From Thermoflavifilum thermophilum (GTDB lineage Bacteria; Bacteroidota; Bacteroidia; Chitinophagales; Chitinophagaceae), in contig NZ_FPCJ01000001.1 in assembly GCF_900116565.1 (NCBI RefSeq), positions 2,538,540-2,602,539 of the forward strand: 64,000 nucleotides of DNA. The letters run 5' to 3'. Under the pieces are notes generated by a model. The model had not been told where the DNA came from. It saw only the letters and a program-made list of their open reading frames with translations, and ran no database searches. The translations under genes and the position numbers were made by a program. Shown here one piece after another: positions 51,810-60,309 of this stretch; the stretch's first letter is position 1; each line of letters opens with the position of its first letter.

Positions 51810-52571
51810 TTATTGCAGGTTTTTGATGAGTGATTGGCAGCGTTGTTTCCAAATATCATCGCCTTGTCTGATGTTTTTCAGCCGCAGGGCCCGCTGAGCC
51901 GTGTGGATGGCCTGTTCGTCCTGGCCGTTGGCATGATAGGCTGTTGCCAGATCGTAGTAATTGCTGATCATGCGTGGATCAAGGCGCATGCATTGCTGAA
52001 AACTATAGATAGCCTGTTGCAGTGAGGCATCGGGAATTTGTCCAAACAACAATCGAGCAGCCGAGCGTTCCACCACACTCATGGTTGCCAGTTGCAGCTG
52101 AATACGCCCTAACAGATTCCAGGCCTGTGCGTGCTGGCTATCTGCAGCTATAACCTGCCGTACAGCGGTTAAAGCTGCTTTAAAACCGTTGATTTTTTCC
52201 TTGGCTCCCAAAAGGAGCGCCTGCTGAAAGGTGGCTTCAGCAAAAGCCAGTTTTCCATCTGAAAGAGCAGGATCAAGGTGTTGGGCTGAGTCAGCATATT
52301 GCCTGGCCAGCGTCAGCCAGGATTTCTTTTCCGACAGGTTATCGGTAATCAGCGCCAGATGGGAAGCCAGCAAACTTGCGTGGGCATAGAGTCGGGCATC
52401 ATGCGGATGCTGTGCAATGGCATGTTGGTATTGCTTGAATGCCTCAGGCTCATGCATTTGTGCCACAAGCTGCAGGGCCTGTTGTTCGTCTTCATAACCG
52501 GCACCTTGCTGAGCCTGGGCCTGGATGGCCCAGCCGGATAACAGAATCAGCCAAAGCAAATATTTATACAC
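51810..52571 (-). CDS. Exported TPR-repeat protein
   Basis: 253 residues, starting with GTG at 52571; no in-frame ATG precedes the signal peptide (YLLWLILLSGWAIQAQA). At least four helical TPR-like repeats follow, including AFKQYQHAIAQHPHDARLYAHASLLASHLAL, KAALTAVRQVIAADSQHAQAWNLLGRIQLQLA and LQQAIYSFQQCMRLDPRMISNYYDLATAYHANGQDEQAIHTAQRALRL. The arrangement resembles the RMD1-like TPR group. It is presumably periplasmic and binds proteins, partner unknown. It lies 12 nt after folB and 48 nt before the DUF3822 gene on the same strand. Confidence 0.82.
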   Translation of the reverse strand: MYKYLLWLILLSGWAIQAQAQQGAGYEDEQQALQLVAQMHEPEAFKQYQHAIAQHPHDARLYAHASLLASHLALITDNLSEKKSWLTLARQYADSAQHLDPALSDGKLAFAEATFQQALLLGAKEKINGFKAALTAVRQVIAADSQHAQAWNLLGRIQLQLATMSVVERSAARLLFGQIPDASLQQAIYSFQQCMRLDPRMISNYYDLATAYHANGQDEQAIHTAQRALRLKNIRQGDDIWKQRCQSLIKNLQ

Positions 52572-52583
52572 AGGATAGGTTTT

Positions 52584-52952
52584 TCAACTTTCCGGATGCA
52601 TTCTGATAAGATGCACCTGTGAACTTTCAATCTCTCCACCCAACAAAGGAAAAGGTTTGGTAATGATCACCTCAATTCGTACTGCCTGTTGCAAATGATA
52701 AAAGAGCTTATCAGCAATTTCCTGTGCACGGGTTTCCATGAGTGCAGCAGGTTGTTCCATCAATTCCTTTACCCAAATATAAAGCTGTTCATAATCAAAA
52801 GTATCACTTAGCGATTGAAAGGTTTTTGCGGGATGAAAATGAACTGCAATATCCACAATCCACTCCTGATGCAAACGTTGTTCTTCAGGGTAATAACCAT
52901 AAGCTCCGCGAAAGCGCATACCATTCAGCCGTATGGTCAGTTGTTCTTGCAT
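52584..52952 (-). CDS. folB: Dihydroneopterin aldolase
   Basis: 122 residues, the usual FolB length. It cleaves dihydroneopterin to 6-hydroxymethyl-dihydropterin in folate synthesis. LTIRLNGMRFRGAYGYYPEEQRLHQEWIVDIAVHF at the start has the substrate-binding E in YYPEEQ. TFDYEQLYIWVKELMEQPAALMETRAQEIADKLF carries the conserved Tyr and Glu, and VEVIITKPFPLLGGEIESSQV holds the catalytic Lys in TKPFP. It is the first gene of the minus-strand run with TPR, DUF3822, rsmD and coaD. The upstream gap contains a long imperfect hairpin. Confidence 0.92.
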   Translation of the reverse strand: MQEQLTIRLNGMRFRGAYGYYPEEQRLHQEWIVDIAVHFHPAKTFQSLSDTFDYEQLYIWVKELMEQPAALMETRAQEIADKLFYHLQQAVRIEVIITKPFPLLGGEIESSQVHLIRMHPES

Positions 52953-53001
52953 ATCTACTACCTTTCCAAAATTCGGAAGGTTATTTTTTATAGCAAAAAT
53001 T

Positions 53002-53061
53002 TATCCACAGGCTATCCTTATCTGCATTGTATGCGGAGCAGATAAAGACAACCTGTGGATA
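53002..53061 (-). terminator. Long imperfect hairpin, candidate terminator of the TonB-receptor gene
   Basis: TATCCACAGG (53002-53011) pairs with CCTGTGGATA (53052-53061), and TTATCTGC (53018-53025) with GCAGATAA (53038-53045), giving two stacked stems. On the minus strand AATTTTTG follows. The outer arms coincide with DnaA-box-like sequences. Confidence 0.45.
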
Positions 53062-53078
53062 CGTTATGGATGAAGAGT

Positions 53079-55460
53079 TTAGAAATTTACCTGAATACCA
53101 CCCAACACATGGATGCCTGCCTGAGGGAAATAATAGTTTTCCGTATGCAGGGTACCGTTTTCAATGTAGGAATAGGTATAGCCGTTGTTTTCATATTTTT
53201 TGTTGAACAGATTTTCAATCATGAATTTCAGTTGGATATCCTGTATCCATGCAGGATGTAGCTGATAGTTGAATATCAGATTATGAACCGTAAAGGGTGA
53301 TAATGCCCGGTTGGGATTGCTGGTATTATCCAAGTATTGCAGGCCGGTGTATTTGGCTGTCCAATCAATTTCCAGATTGTTGACAGGCCTGATTTGCAAA
53401 ACAACTGCGCCAATCCAGTCGGGTGAAAAAGCAATGTCGGTAGTACCATGGTCAATAGCTTTCTGATTACCCTGATCATAATCATCAATGTATTCGGTGA
53501 AATGGCGGATTTTATTCTGGCTATACGTAACATTGGCCTGAAAATGCAGCCAGTGGGTAAATGCATACCTGCCGGCCAGTTCAATGCCTGCCCGATAGCT
53601 GGATGGTACATTGGTACGGGTATATGCACCTACATCGTTGATTTTACCCGTTAATACCAGCTGATCATGATAATTCATGTAATACAATCCTGCATGCCAT
53701 TGAAACTTTGCTTGTTGGCCTTCATAACCGGCTTCCCAGTCGTACAGCACTTCCGGGCGAGGTGTTTCGGCCTGATTAGCCTCGTAATCGTCCCTGTTGG
53801 GTTCTTTATGTGCCACTGTATACGACAGGTAAAAACGGCTGTGTGGATTCAGCTGCCAGTTAATGCCCAATTTGGGATTGACAAAGTGATAGGTATTGTG
53901 TTGAATCAAAGTGGGATTATCATCAAATCCATTGATATCATATTGCACATAACGATATTGCACGTCCAGATAAGCACTCAGCTTATCAGTTATCGAACGA
54001 TCAGCTTTCCAGAAAACATTCGCATCTTTTTTATGTGCTACATTGTAGTAATATTGATAATCTTTTGGAATTGCATATTGTGCCCATTGTACGTTTCCGA
54101 AATGTTTACCATCATATTGATCGGCACCGCCACCAAGGGTCCAGTTCAGCCGGCCGCTGTGATTGACAGAAAAAATAAATCCGTAAAAATGATTATCAAG
54201 CCATAAATCCCGTATTAAATCTGTCGTCTGGAGGGTATCTGTCCCAATGACCGGATTCGGTAAACCATAATCAGCATAAGCCTGATTCATTTTATACTCT
54301 TCGTAATATCCTTTCCCGTTGGTTAAAAACAATGCCAGGGAATAATTCAGCTGATGATTGATGGCATGATTGAAGAACAGCTGATAATAATCCTGCTGAT
54401 AATTATCGGTTTGGTTGGAATAATAATTTCCATCGGGCATCAGGCCCAAACCATTATAGGTGCGATGGGTGGCTAATGAGTCCTGTGGTACACCATTCCA
54501 CGCCTGATAGGTACGTTCTTTTCCGGATATGATGTTGAAAAGAATGGATGTTTTATCAGCATAATAAGCACCGGATAAATAAAACGATTTCAGATCTGCA
54601 AAAGCCCGATCAATATATCCATCTGATGAAATTTTGGACAGGCGGGCATCTACGGTGAAGTGATGATTAAGCAACCCACTGCCTACTTTCACCGTATTTT
54701 TCCAGGTGTTGAATGAACCGGCACTGCTTTCCCATGAGGCATAGGGATCCGGATGATATTCGTGGGTACTGATATTCAGAGTAGCACCGAAGGCGCCGGC
54801 ACCATTGGTGGAAGAACCCACGCCACGCTGAATCTGAATGGAAGAAGCTGATGAAGCCAGATCAGGAATATCCACCCAATACACGCCCTGATCTTCTGCA
54901 TCATTGACCGGAATGCCGTTGATGGTAACATTGATCCGCGAAGCATCAGTGCCGCGGATATGAATGCCTGTGTATCCTATGCCTGTACCTGCATCAGACG
55001 TAGTGGTTACCGATGGTTGCAAACTCAGCAAATAAGGCATGTCTTCGCCTAAATTATATTGATTTAATGTTTTACCCGGGATGTTATCCTTGGTAAATGG
55101 TGCATTGGATGCGGCGCGGGTGGCCACCACCTCCAGCGGTGTGATGAGCAGGTTAGCAGGATGAAGCTGAATATGCAGCTGAGTGGATTCACGAAGTTTT
55201 AGTGCTTGCCGGTACGTATCATATCCTACAGATGTAACGATCAACGTATAATCGCCGGGAGGCAATGCATCTATCTGAAACCGGCCATCCGCATGGCTCA
55301 AAGTACCCTTTATAGCCTGATGTCGGCCTGCCTGCAGCAGGCGAATGGTGGCTCCTGGGACCGGATGCTGAGCCGTGTCGCTAATTTCTCCGCTCAGGGA
55401 AATCTGGGCGTATGCCTGTGTTGCCAGCAGCAAAAACAACAGGCTGCAAATTTGTTTCAT
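53079..55460 (-). CDS. TonB-dependent outer-membrane receptor, thiamine-regulated
   Basis: 793 residues. A signal peptide (ICSLLFLLLATQAYAQ) is followed by a carboxypeptidase-like domain at about 20-100 (GEISDTAQHPVPGATIRLL to TSVGYDTYRQAL). The plug follows (EVVATRAASNAPFTKDNIPGKTLNQ, DMPYLLSLQPSVTTTSDAGTGIGYTGIHIRG, INVTINGIPVNDAEDQGVYWVDIPD), then a 22-strand-type barrel ending in GGIQVNF with a terminal Phe. A TPP riboswitch precedes it, so it is best read as an outer-membrane receptor for thiamine or a thiamine precursor, as proposed for TPP-controlled receptors in this phylum. No thiamine genes are adjacent; it looks monocistronic. Confidence 0.93.
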   Translation of the reverse strand: MKQICSLLFLLLATQAYAQISLSGEISDTAQHPVPGATIRLLQAGRHQAIKGTLSHADGRFQIDALPPGDYTLIVTSVGYDTYRQALKLRESTQLHIQLHPANLLITPLEVVATRAASNAPFTKDNIPGKTLNQYNLGEDMPYLLSLQPSVTTTSDAGTGIGYTGIHIRGTDASRINVTINGIPVNDAEDQGVYWVDIPDLASSASSIQIQRGVGSSTNGAGAFGATLNISTHEYHPDPYASWESSAGSFNTWKNTVKVGSGLLNHHFTVDARLSKISSDGYIDRAFADLKSFYLSGAYYADKTSILFNIISGKERTYQAWNGVPQDSLATHRTYNGLGLMPDGNYYSNQTDNYQQDYYQLFFNHAINHQLNYSLALFLTNGKGYYEEYKMNQAYADYGLPNPVIGTDTLQTTDLIRDLWLDNHFYGFIFSVNHSGRLNWTLGGGADQYDGKHFGNVQWAQYAIPKDYQYYYNVAHKKDANVFWKADRSITDKLSAYLDVQYRYVQYDINGFDDNPTLIQHNTYHFVNPKLGINWQLNPHSRFYLSYTVAHKEPNRDDYEANQAETPRPEVLYDWEAGYEGQQAKFQWHAGLYYMNYHDQLVLTGKINDVGAYTRTNVPSSYRAGIELAGRYAFTHWLHFQANVTYSQNKIRHFTEYIDDYDQGNQKAIDHGTTDIAFSPDWIGAVVLQIRPVNNLEIDWTAKYTGLQYLDNTSNPNRALSPFTVHNLIFNYQLHPAWIQDIQLKFMIENLFNKKYENNGYTYSYIENGTLHTENYYFPQAGIHVLGGIQVNF

Positions 55461-55662
55461 AAAAATCGTTTTTGTGTTTAAACCATGATGTTTTTTTTAG
55501 ATTGTACAACAGTTCTGTTCCACCATCTGCCGGCGTGGATGGTGAAAGCCAGAACGGATGCTGAAGCTGCACACCACAACTTTTACCTGCATACAGAATC
55601 ATGCAGGGAAAGCTGCTACGTGTAGCGAAATACATTCAGGTAAGGGAGGGATTTCTCTTACC

Positions 55663-55738
55663 TTTTCCTAACCAGCATTACCTGGTCAAGGTTCAACGGG
55701 TATGATCTCAGCCTGACAGTAAGGCACCCCGAGGAGAA
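55663..55738 (-). ncRNA. TPP (thiamine pyrophosphate) riboswitch
   Basis: The minus-strand leader of the receptor gene carries the THI-box elements in order: GGGGTGCC, CTGAGA, ATACCCG, TTGAACC, then the CCAGGTAATGCTGG stem-loop and closing AGGAAAA, which can pair with the opening TCTCCT. These match the TPP aptamer (Rfam RF00059). Immediately downstream GGTAAG and CTTACC (55662-55639) can form a hairpin. No U-tract follows it, so the way it controls expression is unclear. The receptor ATG is about 200 nt further on. Confidence 0.93.
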
Positions 55739-55788
55739 ACTGCATCGCGGAAAAGAACGTGTATCAAATGCTTTTGCAGTTTCTGTGG

Positions 55789-55817
55789 CAAAGATAATAC
55801 ATTTCCTTTCAAACAAA
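55789..55817 (-). promoter_or_regulatory. Promoter of the TPP-riboswitch/receptor transcript
   Basis: TTTG (minus strand, 55817-55814), a 17-nt spacer, then TATCTTTG (55796-55789). Both boxes fit the Bacteroidota consensus. The start would fall about 45 nt before the aptamer, in the right direction and place. Confidence 0.7.
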
Positions 55818-56176
55818 CCAAATTCGTATTTCTTTTACCAGCAGTTTACTTACTATATCTTTCAGCTGGCAGATATTTTATATTCCAGTCGATAAATAAA
55901 ACCTTTCCGAATTTAAAATCATGGATACCTGTTGTTTGGCAGACCAGATCAAAGTAAAGCTGGTATCACAATTATTTAAATTTTTGGGGCAGACATACAA
56001 ACATAGTTCGCATACATTTTTCAATCCTCAACGCAGCAAGGCTGGTCTGTTTTACAGCGTTCAGGCTCGGGAAAGGGATGAAAGAACGGGCTGAAACTGA
56101 GTGATATTTCCCATGGAATGCTGTTTCTGATATTTTCCGGTAAATTGCGGCTTCAGATATTAGTGCAAGGCAAAGC
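55818..56176. other. Intergenic region before the GT4 gene
   Basis: 359 nt without a convincing gene or RNA. A minus-strand 76-codon frame (55972-56202) has no family features and overlaps the GT4 start. TACATTTT near 56012 on the plus strand is one base off a -7 box, but it is far from the GT4 ATG. I see nothing else. Confidence 0.5.
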
Positions 56177-57328
56177 ATGGCAAAGATCCATATTATTGGC
56201 ACGGCATATCCGTTTAGAGGTGGACTGGCTGCATATAATGAGCGGCTGGCAAGGGCTTTTCAGCAATTGGGACATGAAGTGGCGATTGAGACCTTCACGG
56301 TGCAATACCCTGCATTCCTGTTTCCTGGCAAAACGCAATATGCAGAAGGAGCTGCACCGGCCGATCTGAAGATGGTGCGTTGCATTCATTCCATGAATCC
56401 ATTTAATTGGGTACGTGTTGGCCTGATGCTTTCGCGGATGCAGCCCGATGTGGTTGTGGTCAAATACTGGATTCCCTTTATGGCTCCCTGTTTTGGCACC
56501 ATCCTGCGGTTGATCCGCCGCAACAAGCATACCCGAATCATCTGTATCTTAGATAATGTAATTCCGCACGAACATCATCTGCTGGACGGCATGCTCACCC
56601 GTTATTTTTTAAAACCAGTGGATGCCTTTATTGCCATGAGCCAGCAGGTGCTCGATGATTTGCGGCGTTTTACGGATAAACCGGCCGTGCTTGTGCCCCA
56701 TCCAATTTATGATGTATATGGCCAGGCAGTGGATAAAAACACAGCCTGCGCCCGTCTGGAGCTTGATCCGAAGAAACGATATGCATTGTTTTTTGGGTTG
56801 ATTCGTGCCTATAAAGGGCTGGATTTATTGCTGCGTGCATTTGCTGATCCATCCGTTCGTGAACTGCAGGATGTGCACCTGATTGTGGCTGGTGAATTTT
56901 ACGAATCACCAGAACCTTATCTGCAACTGATCGAACAATTGCATCTGCAAGATCGTGTTATTCTGCATGATCATTTCATCCCGGATGAAGAAGTAAAATA
57001 TTATTTTAGTGCGGCTGATGTGATTATTCAACCTTACAAAAGTGCCACCCAGAGTGGCATTACACAAATTGCCTATCATTTTGAAAAACCCATGATCGTA
57101 ACTCGTGTGGGTGGATTGCCTGAAATGGTAATGCATCAACGTACCGGATTGATTTGTGAACCTGAACCTGAAGATATTGCCCGGGCGATTGTGGAGTTTT
57201 TTCAAACAAATTCAACTAATTTCATACATTTTATTCAGGAAGCAAAAAAACGTTTCAGCTGGGAATACCTTTGTGAACAAATTCTGGAACTTGCACATCA
57301 AACATCATTGGCAACATTGATACAATAA
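56177..57328 (+). CDS. Glycosyltransferase, GT4 family
   Basis: A 383-residue GT-B enzyme. MAKIHIIGTAYPFRGGLAAYNERLARAFQQLGHEV is the N-terminal Rossmann domain with the acceptor loop. The C-terminal half has RYALFFGLIRAYKGLDLLLRAF (phosphate-binding region) and FSAADVIIQPYKSATQSGITQIAYHFEKPMIVTRVGGLPEMV, the E-x7-E-like donor site of GT4 in modified form. It probably transfers the heptose made by the four following genes, or another nucleotide sugar, to a surface polysaccharide. It precedes hddA by 37 nt and is likely the first gene of that operon. Confidence 0.88.
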   Translation: MAKIHIIGTAYPFRGGLAAYNERLARAFQQLGHEVAIETFTVQYPAFLFPGKTQYAEGAAPADLKMVRCIHSMNPFNWVRVGLMLSRMQPDVVVVKYWIPFMAPCFGTILRLIRRNKHTRIICILDNVIPHEHHLLDGMLTRYFLKPVDAFIAMSQQVLDDLRRFTDKPAVLVPHPIYDVYGQAVDKNTACARLELDPKKRYALFFGLIRAYKGLDLLLRAFADPSVRELQDVHLIVAGEFYESPEPYLQLIEQLHLQDRVILHDHFIPDEEVKYYFSAADVIIQPYKSATQSGITQIAYHFEKPMIVTRVGGLPEMVMHQRTGLICEPEPEDIARAIVEFFQTNSTNFIHFIQEAKKRFSWEYLCEQILELAHQTSLATLIQ

Positions 57329-57365
57329 ATAGCTTTATTGTTTTACCATTTCATTTCGAATCAGC

Positions 57366-58388
57366 ATGATGTACAGAAGCAAAGCCCCGTTACGGATTGG
57401 TCTGGCAGGTGGTGGTACCGATGTAAGTCCGTATGCCGATTTATATCATGGTGCTGTGTTAAATGCTACGCTTTCGCTTTTTGCTTATGCTTCCATTGAA
57501 CCATTGCACGAATCACACATTGAGTTATATGCAGCCGATCGTGGGCAGCACCTATCTTTATCTTGCGTAGCTGAACATCCTGTAGATGGTGAGCTACAAT
57601 TGCTGAAAGGCGTGTACAATCGCATTGTAAAAGATTTTACCCATCAGCCCTTATCATTCAGGCTTACCACCTATGTGGATGCGCCTCCGGGGTCTGGACT
57701 GGGCACGTCTTCCACGCTGGTGGTGGCCATTGTGGGCGCTTTTGCAGAATGGCTCAAATTGCCGCTTGGTGAATACGATATTGCCCGCCTTGCTTATGAG
57801 ATTGAAAGGCATGACCTGGGTATGGCCGGTGGCCGGCAGGATCAGTATGCTGCTACTTTTGGCGGTGTCAACTTTATGGAATTTTATGCAGATGAAAAAG
57901 TAATTGTCAATCCTCTTCGGATTCGCCAGCACTACCTGGACGAACTGGAAAACAATCTTTTGCTTTATCACACGGCTACCAGCAGGCTTTCTTCCATCAT
58001 CATTGAAGAACAAAAAAGAAACGTAATGCAGAAAAATACAGCTTCCATTGAGGCCATGCATCAGTTGAAGGAACAAGCTATTTTGATGAAAGAAGCCCTG
58101 CTGAAGGGACGTATTGATGAAATTGGTGAAATCCTGGATTTTGGTTTTCAGCATAAGCGCCGGATGGCAAGTGGTATATCCAATCCGCAACTGGATGAGA
58201 TTTATGAAACCGCCAAGAAAGCAGGTGCTACCGGAGGTAAAATATCGGGTGCGGGTGGTGGTGGTTTTATGATTCTGTATTGTCCGGGTAATACACGTTA
58301 TCGTGTGATGGAAGCGTTAAAGCCCTTTGGTGGCAGTTTTCATAAATATCAGTTTGTGCAGCAGGGATTAACTACATGGAGTATCTAA
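57366..58388 (+). CDS. hddA: D-glycero-alpha-D-manno-heptose 7-phosphate kinase
   Basis: 340 residues, GHMP-kinase family. YRSKAPLRIGLAGGGTDVSPYADLYHGAVLNATL is typical of the HddA/fucokinase-like branch. The ATP loop is PPGSGLGTSSTLVV at about 107-120. HDLGMAGGRQDQYAATFGGVNF and GATGGKISGAGGGGFMILY complete the family pattern. It phosphorylates the anomeric carbon of heptose 7-phosphate in GDP-heptose synthesis. It sits between the GT4 and gmhA genes, and the other pathway enzymes follow, which strongly supports HddA rather than a sugar kinase of another path. Confidence 0.92.
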   Translation: MMYRSKAPLRIGLAGGGTDVSPYADLYHGAVLNATLSLFAYASIEPLHESHIELYAADRGQHLSLSCVAEHPVDGELQLLKGVYNRIVKDFTHQPLSFRLTTYVDAPPGSGLGTSSTLVVAIVGAFAEWLKLPLGEYDIARLAYEIERHDLGMAGGRQDQYAATFGGVNFMEFYADEKVIVNPLRIRQHYLDELENNLLLYHTATSRLSSIIIEEQKRNVMQKNTASIEAMHQLKEQAILMKEALLKGRIDEIGEILDFGFQHKRRMASGISNPQLDEIYETAKKAGATGGKISGAGGGGFMILYCPGNTRYRVMEALKPFGGSFHKYQFVQQGLTTWSI

Positions 58389-58412
58389 TTTTCAATTGAA
58401 AAAAAATCAAAT

Positions 58413-59006
58413 ATGCGCCCATATACAGAAGCCATTCACAAAGCCTTTCAGGAATCCATTCGGGTAAAAACAGAAATCCTGCATCATCCGGAATTGATGA
58501 CAACAATCGAAGAAGTAGTAGATCTTATGGTAAACACATTTCGGGAAGGTCATCGGGTTTATTTTTGCGGCAATGGTGGAAGCGCTGCTGATGCCCAGCA
58601 TCTGGCCGCAGAATTTTCGGGTCGGTTTTATATTGATCGCAGGCCATTGCCAGCAGAGGCTTTGCATTGCAATACATCTTATCTGACTGCCGTGGCAAAT
58701 GATTACAGTTATGAAGAAGTATATGCCCGTTTGTTACGAGCCATGGCGCAGCCCGGTGATGTGTTGTGGGCACTTTCTACTTCGGGTAATTCGCGGAATG
58801 TGATTCGCGCCATTGAAATAGCCCAGCAGATACCCGTTCGCGTGATCGGATTTACAGGCCGAAGTGGCGGAGCCATGAAACACATGTGTGATTATTTGAT
58901 CAAAGTACCATCCGATGATACGCCACGCATCCAGGAAGCACATATGCTGATTGGCCACACCATTTGTCAACTTACCGAACAAGTTCTTTTCGGATATGAT
59001 GCGTGA
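58413..59006 (+). CDS. gmhA: Sedoheptulose 7-phosphate isomerase
   Basis: A 197-residue SIS-fold isomerase converting sedoheptulose 7-phosphate to D-glycero-D-manno-heptose 7-phosphate, the first step of heptose synthesis. RVYFCGNGGSAADAQHLAAEFSGRF contains the substrate and metal residues (H63, E67). ALSTSGNSRNVIRAIEIA binds phosphate and EAHMLIGHTICQLTEQVLF is the C-terminal active-site helix. Its last codons overlap the start of hddC by about 8 nt, so translation is coupled. Confidence 0.95.
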   Translation: MRPYTEAIHKAFQESIRVKTEILHHPELMTTIEEVVDLMVNTFREGHRVYFCGNGGSAADAQHLAAEFSGRFYIDRRPLPAEALHCNTSYLTAVANDYSYEEVYARLLRAMAQPGDVLWALSTSGNSRNVIRAIEIAQQIPVRVIGFTGRSGGAMKHMCDYLIKVPSDDTPRIQEAHMLIGHTICQLTEQVLFGYDA

Positions 59007-59727
59007 AGCCGTAATTCTTGCCGGCGGGTTGGGTACACGCCTTCGATCCGTGTTACCAGATACGCCCAAAGTGCTTGCACCCATTGGCAAGCATCCCTTT
59101 TTGTATTATTTGCTGCATTATCTTGCTACTCAGGAGTTAAGTCGGGTGATACTTTCTTTGGGTTATCAGCATCAGCTTGTGCAACAATGGTTGGCAGAAG
59201 CAGATAAAGGACAATTTCCATTTGAAATACAAACGGTGGTAGAACCTCAACCACTCGGAACCGGCGGTGCTATCAGCCTTTCCATGAGCTATGCACTCGC
59301 CGCACAGGTGTTTGTGTTAAACGGAGATACGTATTTCCCGATATCGTTATCGGACATGGAACAACTGCATCAATCCATGAAAAAACCGATTACCCTTGCT
59401 GCCTGCTATCTGGAGGATACAGGTCGTTACGGAAGCCTGGAAATAGATGAAACACATCATACCGTTAAATCTTTTCAGGAGAAGCGCGACAGAAAACCAG
59501 GATGGATCAATGCCGGAATTTATTGTATAGATCGCACGTGGTGGACATCGAAACCCTTTCCGGAAATATTTTCTTTTGAAAAAGGTGTGCTGGAAACCAT
59601 GGTACATTATCATGCAGAATCTTCTCTGGTAGCGGTTTTTCAGGCTAATCAGTTTTTTATTGATATGGGTATTCCGGAAGATTATATCCGGGCACAGCAA
59701 ATGATTCCGGCCTATGCACGTATTTGA
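58999..59727 (+). CDS. hddC: D-glycero-alpha-D-manno-heptose 1-phosphate guanylyltransferase
   Basis: About 242 residues from the ATG at 58999 (or 58996). REAVILAGGLGTRLRSVLPDTPKVLAPIGKHPFLYYLL is the nucleotidyltransferase signature, with the triphosphate-binding G-G-x-G-T-R and K. FVLNGDTYFPISL holds the metal-binding Asp. WINAGIYCIDR and FFIDMGIPEDYIRAQQ complete the family pattern. The placement beside gmhA, hddA and gmhB points to activation of heptose 1-phosphate with GTP. A different base or sugar cannot be excluded from sequence alone. It overlaps gmhA upstream and gmhB downstream (14 nt). Confidence 0.9.
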   Translation: MREAVILAGGLGTRLRSVLPDTPKVLAPIGKHPFLYYLLHYLATQELSRVILSLGYQHQLVQQWLAEADKGQFPFEIQTVVEPQPLGTGGAISLSMSYALAAQVFVLNGDTYFPISLSDMEQLHQSMKKPITLAACYLEDTGRYGSLEIDETHHTVKSFQEKRDRKPGWINAGIYCIDRTWWTSKPFPEIFSFEKGVLETMVHYHAESSLVAVFQANQFFIDMGIPEDYIRAQQMIPAYARI

Positions 59728-60265
59728 TAAGCGTTGGACTTTGTTTCTGGATCGGGATGGGGTAATCAATCTGGAGAAAAAAAATGGGTATGTATTAAGC
59801 CGGGAAGAATTTCATTTTGAACCTGGCGCGTTGGATGCACTTCGGCTGCTGCAAACCATCTTCGGGCGCATCCTGGTGGTTACCAATCAGCGTTGTGTGG
59901 GGAAAGGGCTCATAAGCGCACAACAACTGGAGCAATTGCATCGTTGGATGTGTGAGGAAATCACAAACCATGGCGGACGGATTGACCGGATTTATTACTG
60001 TCCCGACCTGGAAGATGAAAGTCCCTGCCGGAAACCCAATATAGGTATGGCTTTGCAAGCCAGCCGGGATTTTCCGGATATTGATTTTCAACACGCTGTA
60101 ATGGTGGGCAATCATTTTTCTGATATGCAGTTTGGCAAATCATTGGGGATGTATACAGTATTGATTGCTTCTGATAATGAATCATTAACCTTGCCGCATC
60201 CGCTTGTAGATGCTTGTTTTGCAGGTTTATGGGCATGGGCTCAGCATTTAAAATCAGGAACATAA
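59714..60265 (+). CDS. gmhB: D-glycero-D-manno-heptose 1,7-bisphosphate 7-phosphatase
   Basis: 183 residues of the HAD superfamily, histidinol-phosphatase-like group. WTLFLDRDGVIN contains nucleophile D13 and D15. RILVVTNQRCVGKGLIS is motif II. YYCPDLEDESPCRKPNIGMALQASRDF includes a shortened cysteine/zinc loop (C-x-n-C) and the Lys of CRKP. AVMVGNHFSDMQFGKSLGM is motif IV. It removes the 7-phosphate from heptose 1,7-bisphosphate. It closes the GT4-hddA-gmhA-hddC-gmhB operon with a 14-nt overlap at its start. Confidence 0.92.
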   Translation: MHVFDKRWTLFLDRDGVINLEKKNGYVLSREEFHFEPGALDALRLLQTIFGRILVVTNQRCVGKGLISAQQLEQLHRWMCEEITNHGGRIDRIYYCPDLEDESPCRKPNIGMALQASRDFPDIDFQHAVMVGNHFSDMQFGKSLGMYTVLIASDNESLTLPHPLVDACFAGLWAWAQHLKSGT

Positions 60266-60309
60266 AAATTTAAATCATTCTTAACAGCTATCCTTTTTAG
60301 TTTTATATC

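Noticed and set aside
53001-53062. Replication origin suggested by DnaA-box-like sequences
   Set aside because: Only two boxes, no AT-rich unwinding element, and no dnaA or dnaN nearby; at most an isolated site.
55381-55635. 84-codon frame in the TPP-riboswitch leader, running into the receptor start in another frame
   Set aside because: It could be a leader peptide, but it has no SD, no family features and overlaps the receptor signal peptide by 80 nt. Probably chance.
55972-56202. 76-codon minus-strand open frame
   Set aside because: Overlaps the start of the GT4 gene in the opposite direction and shows no domain; likely noise in a non-coding stretch.
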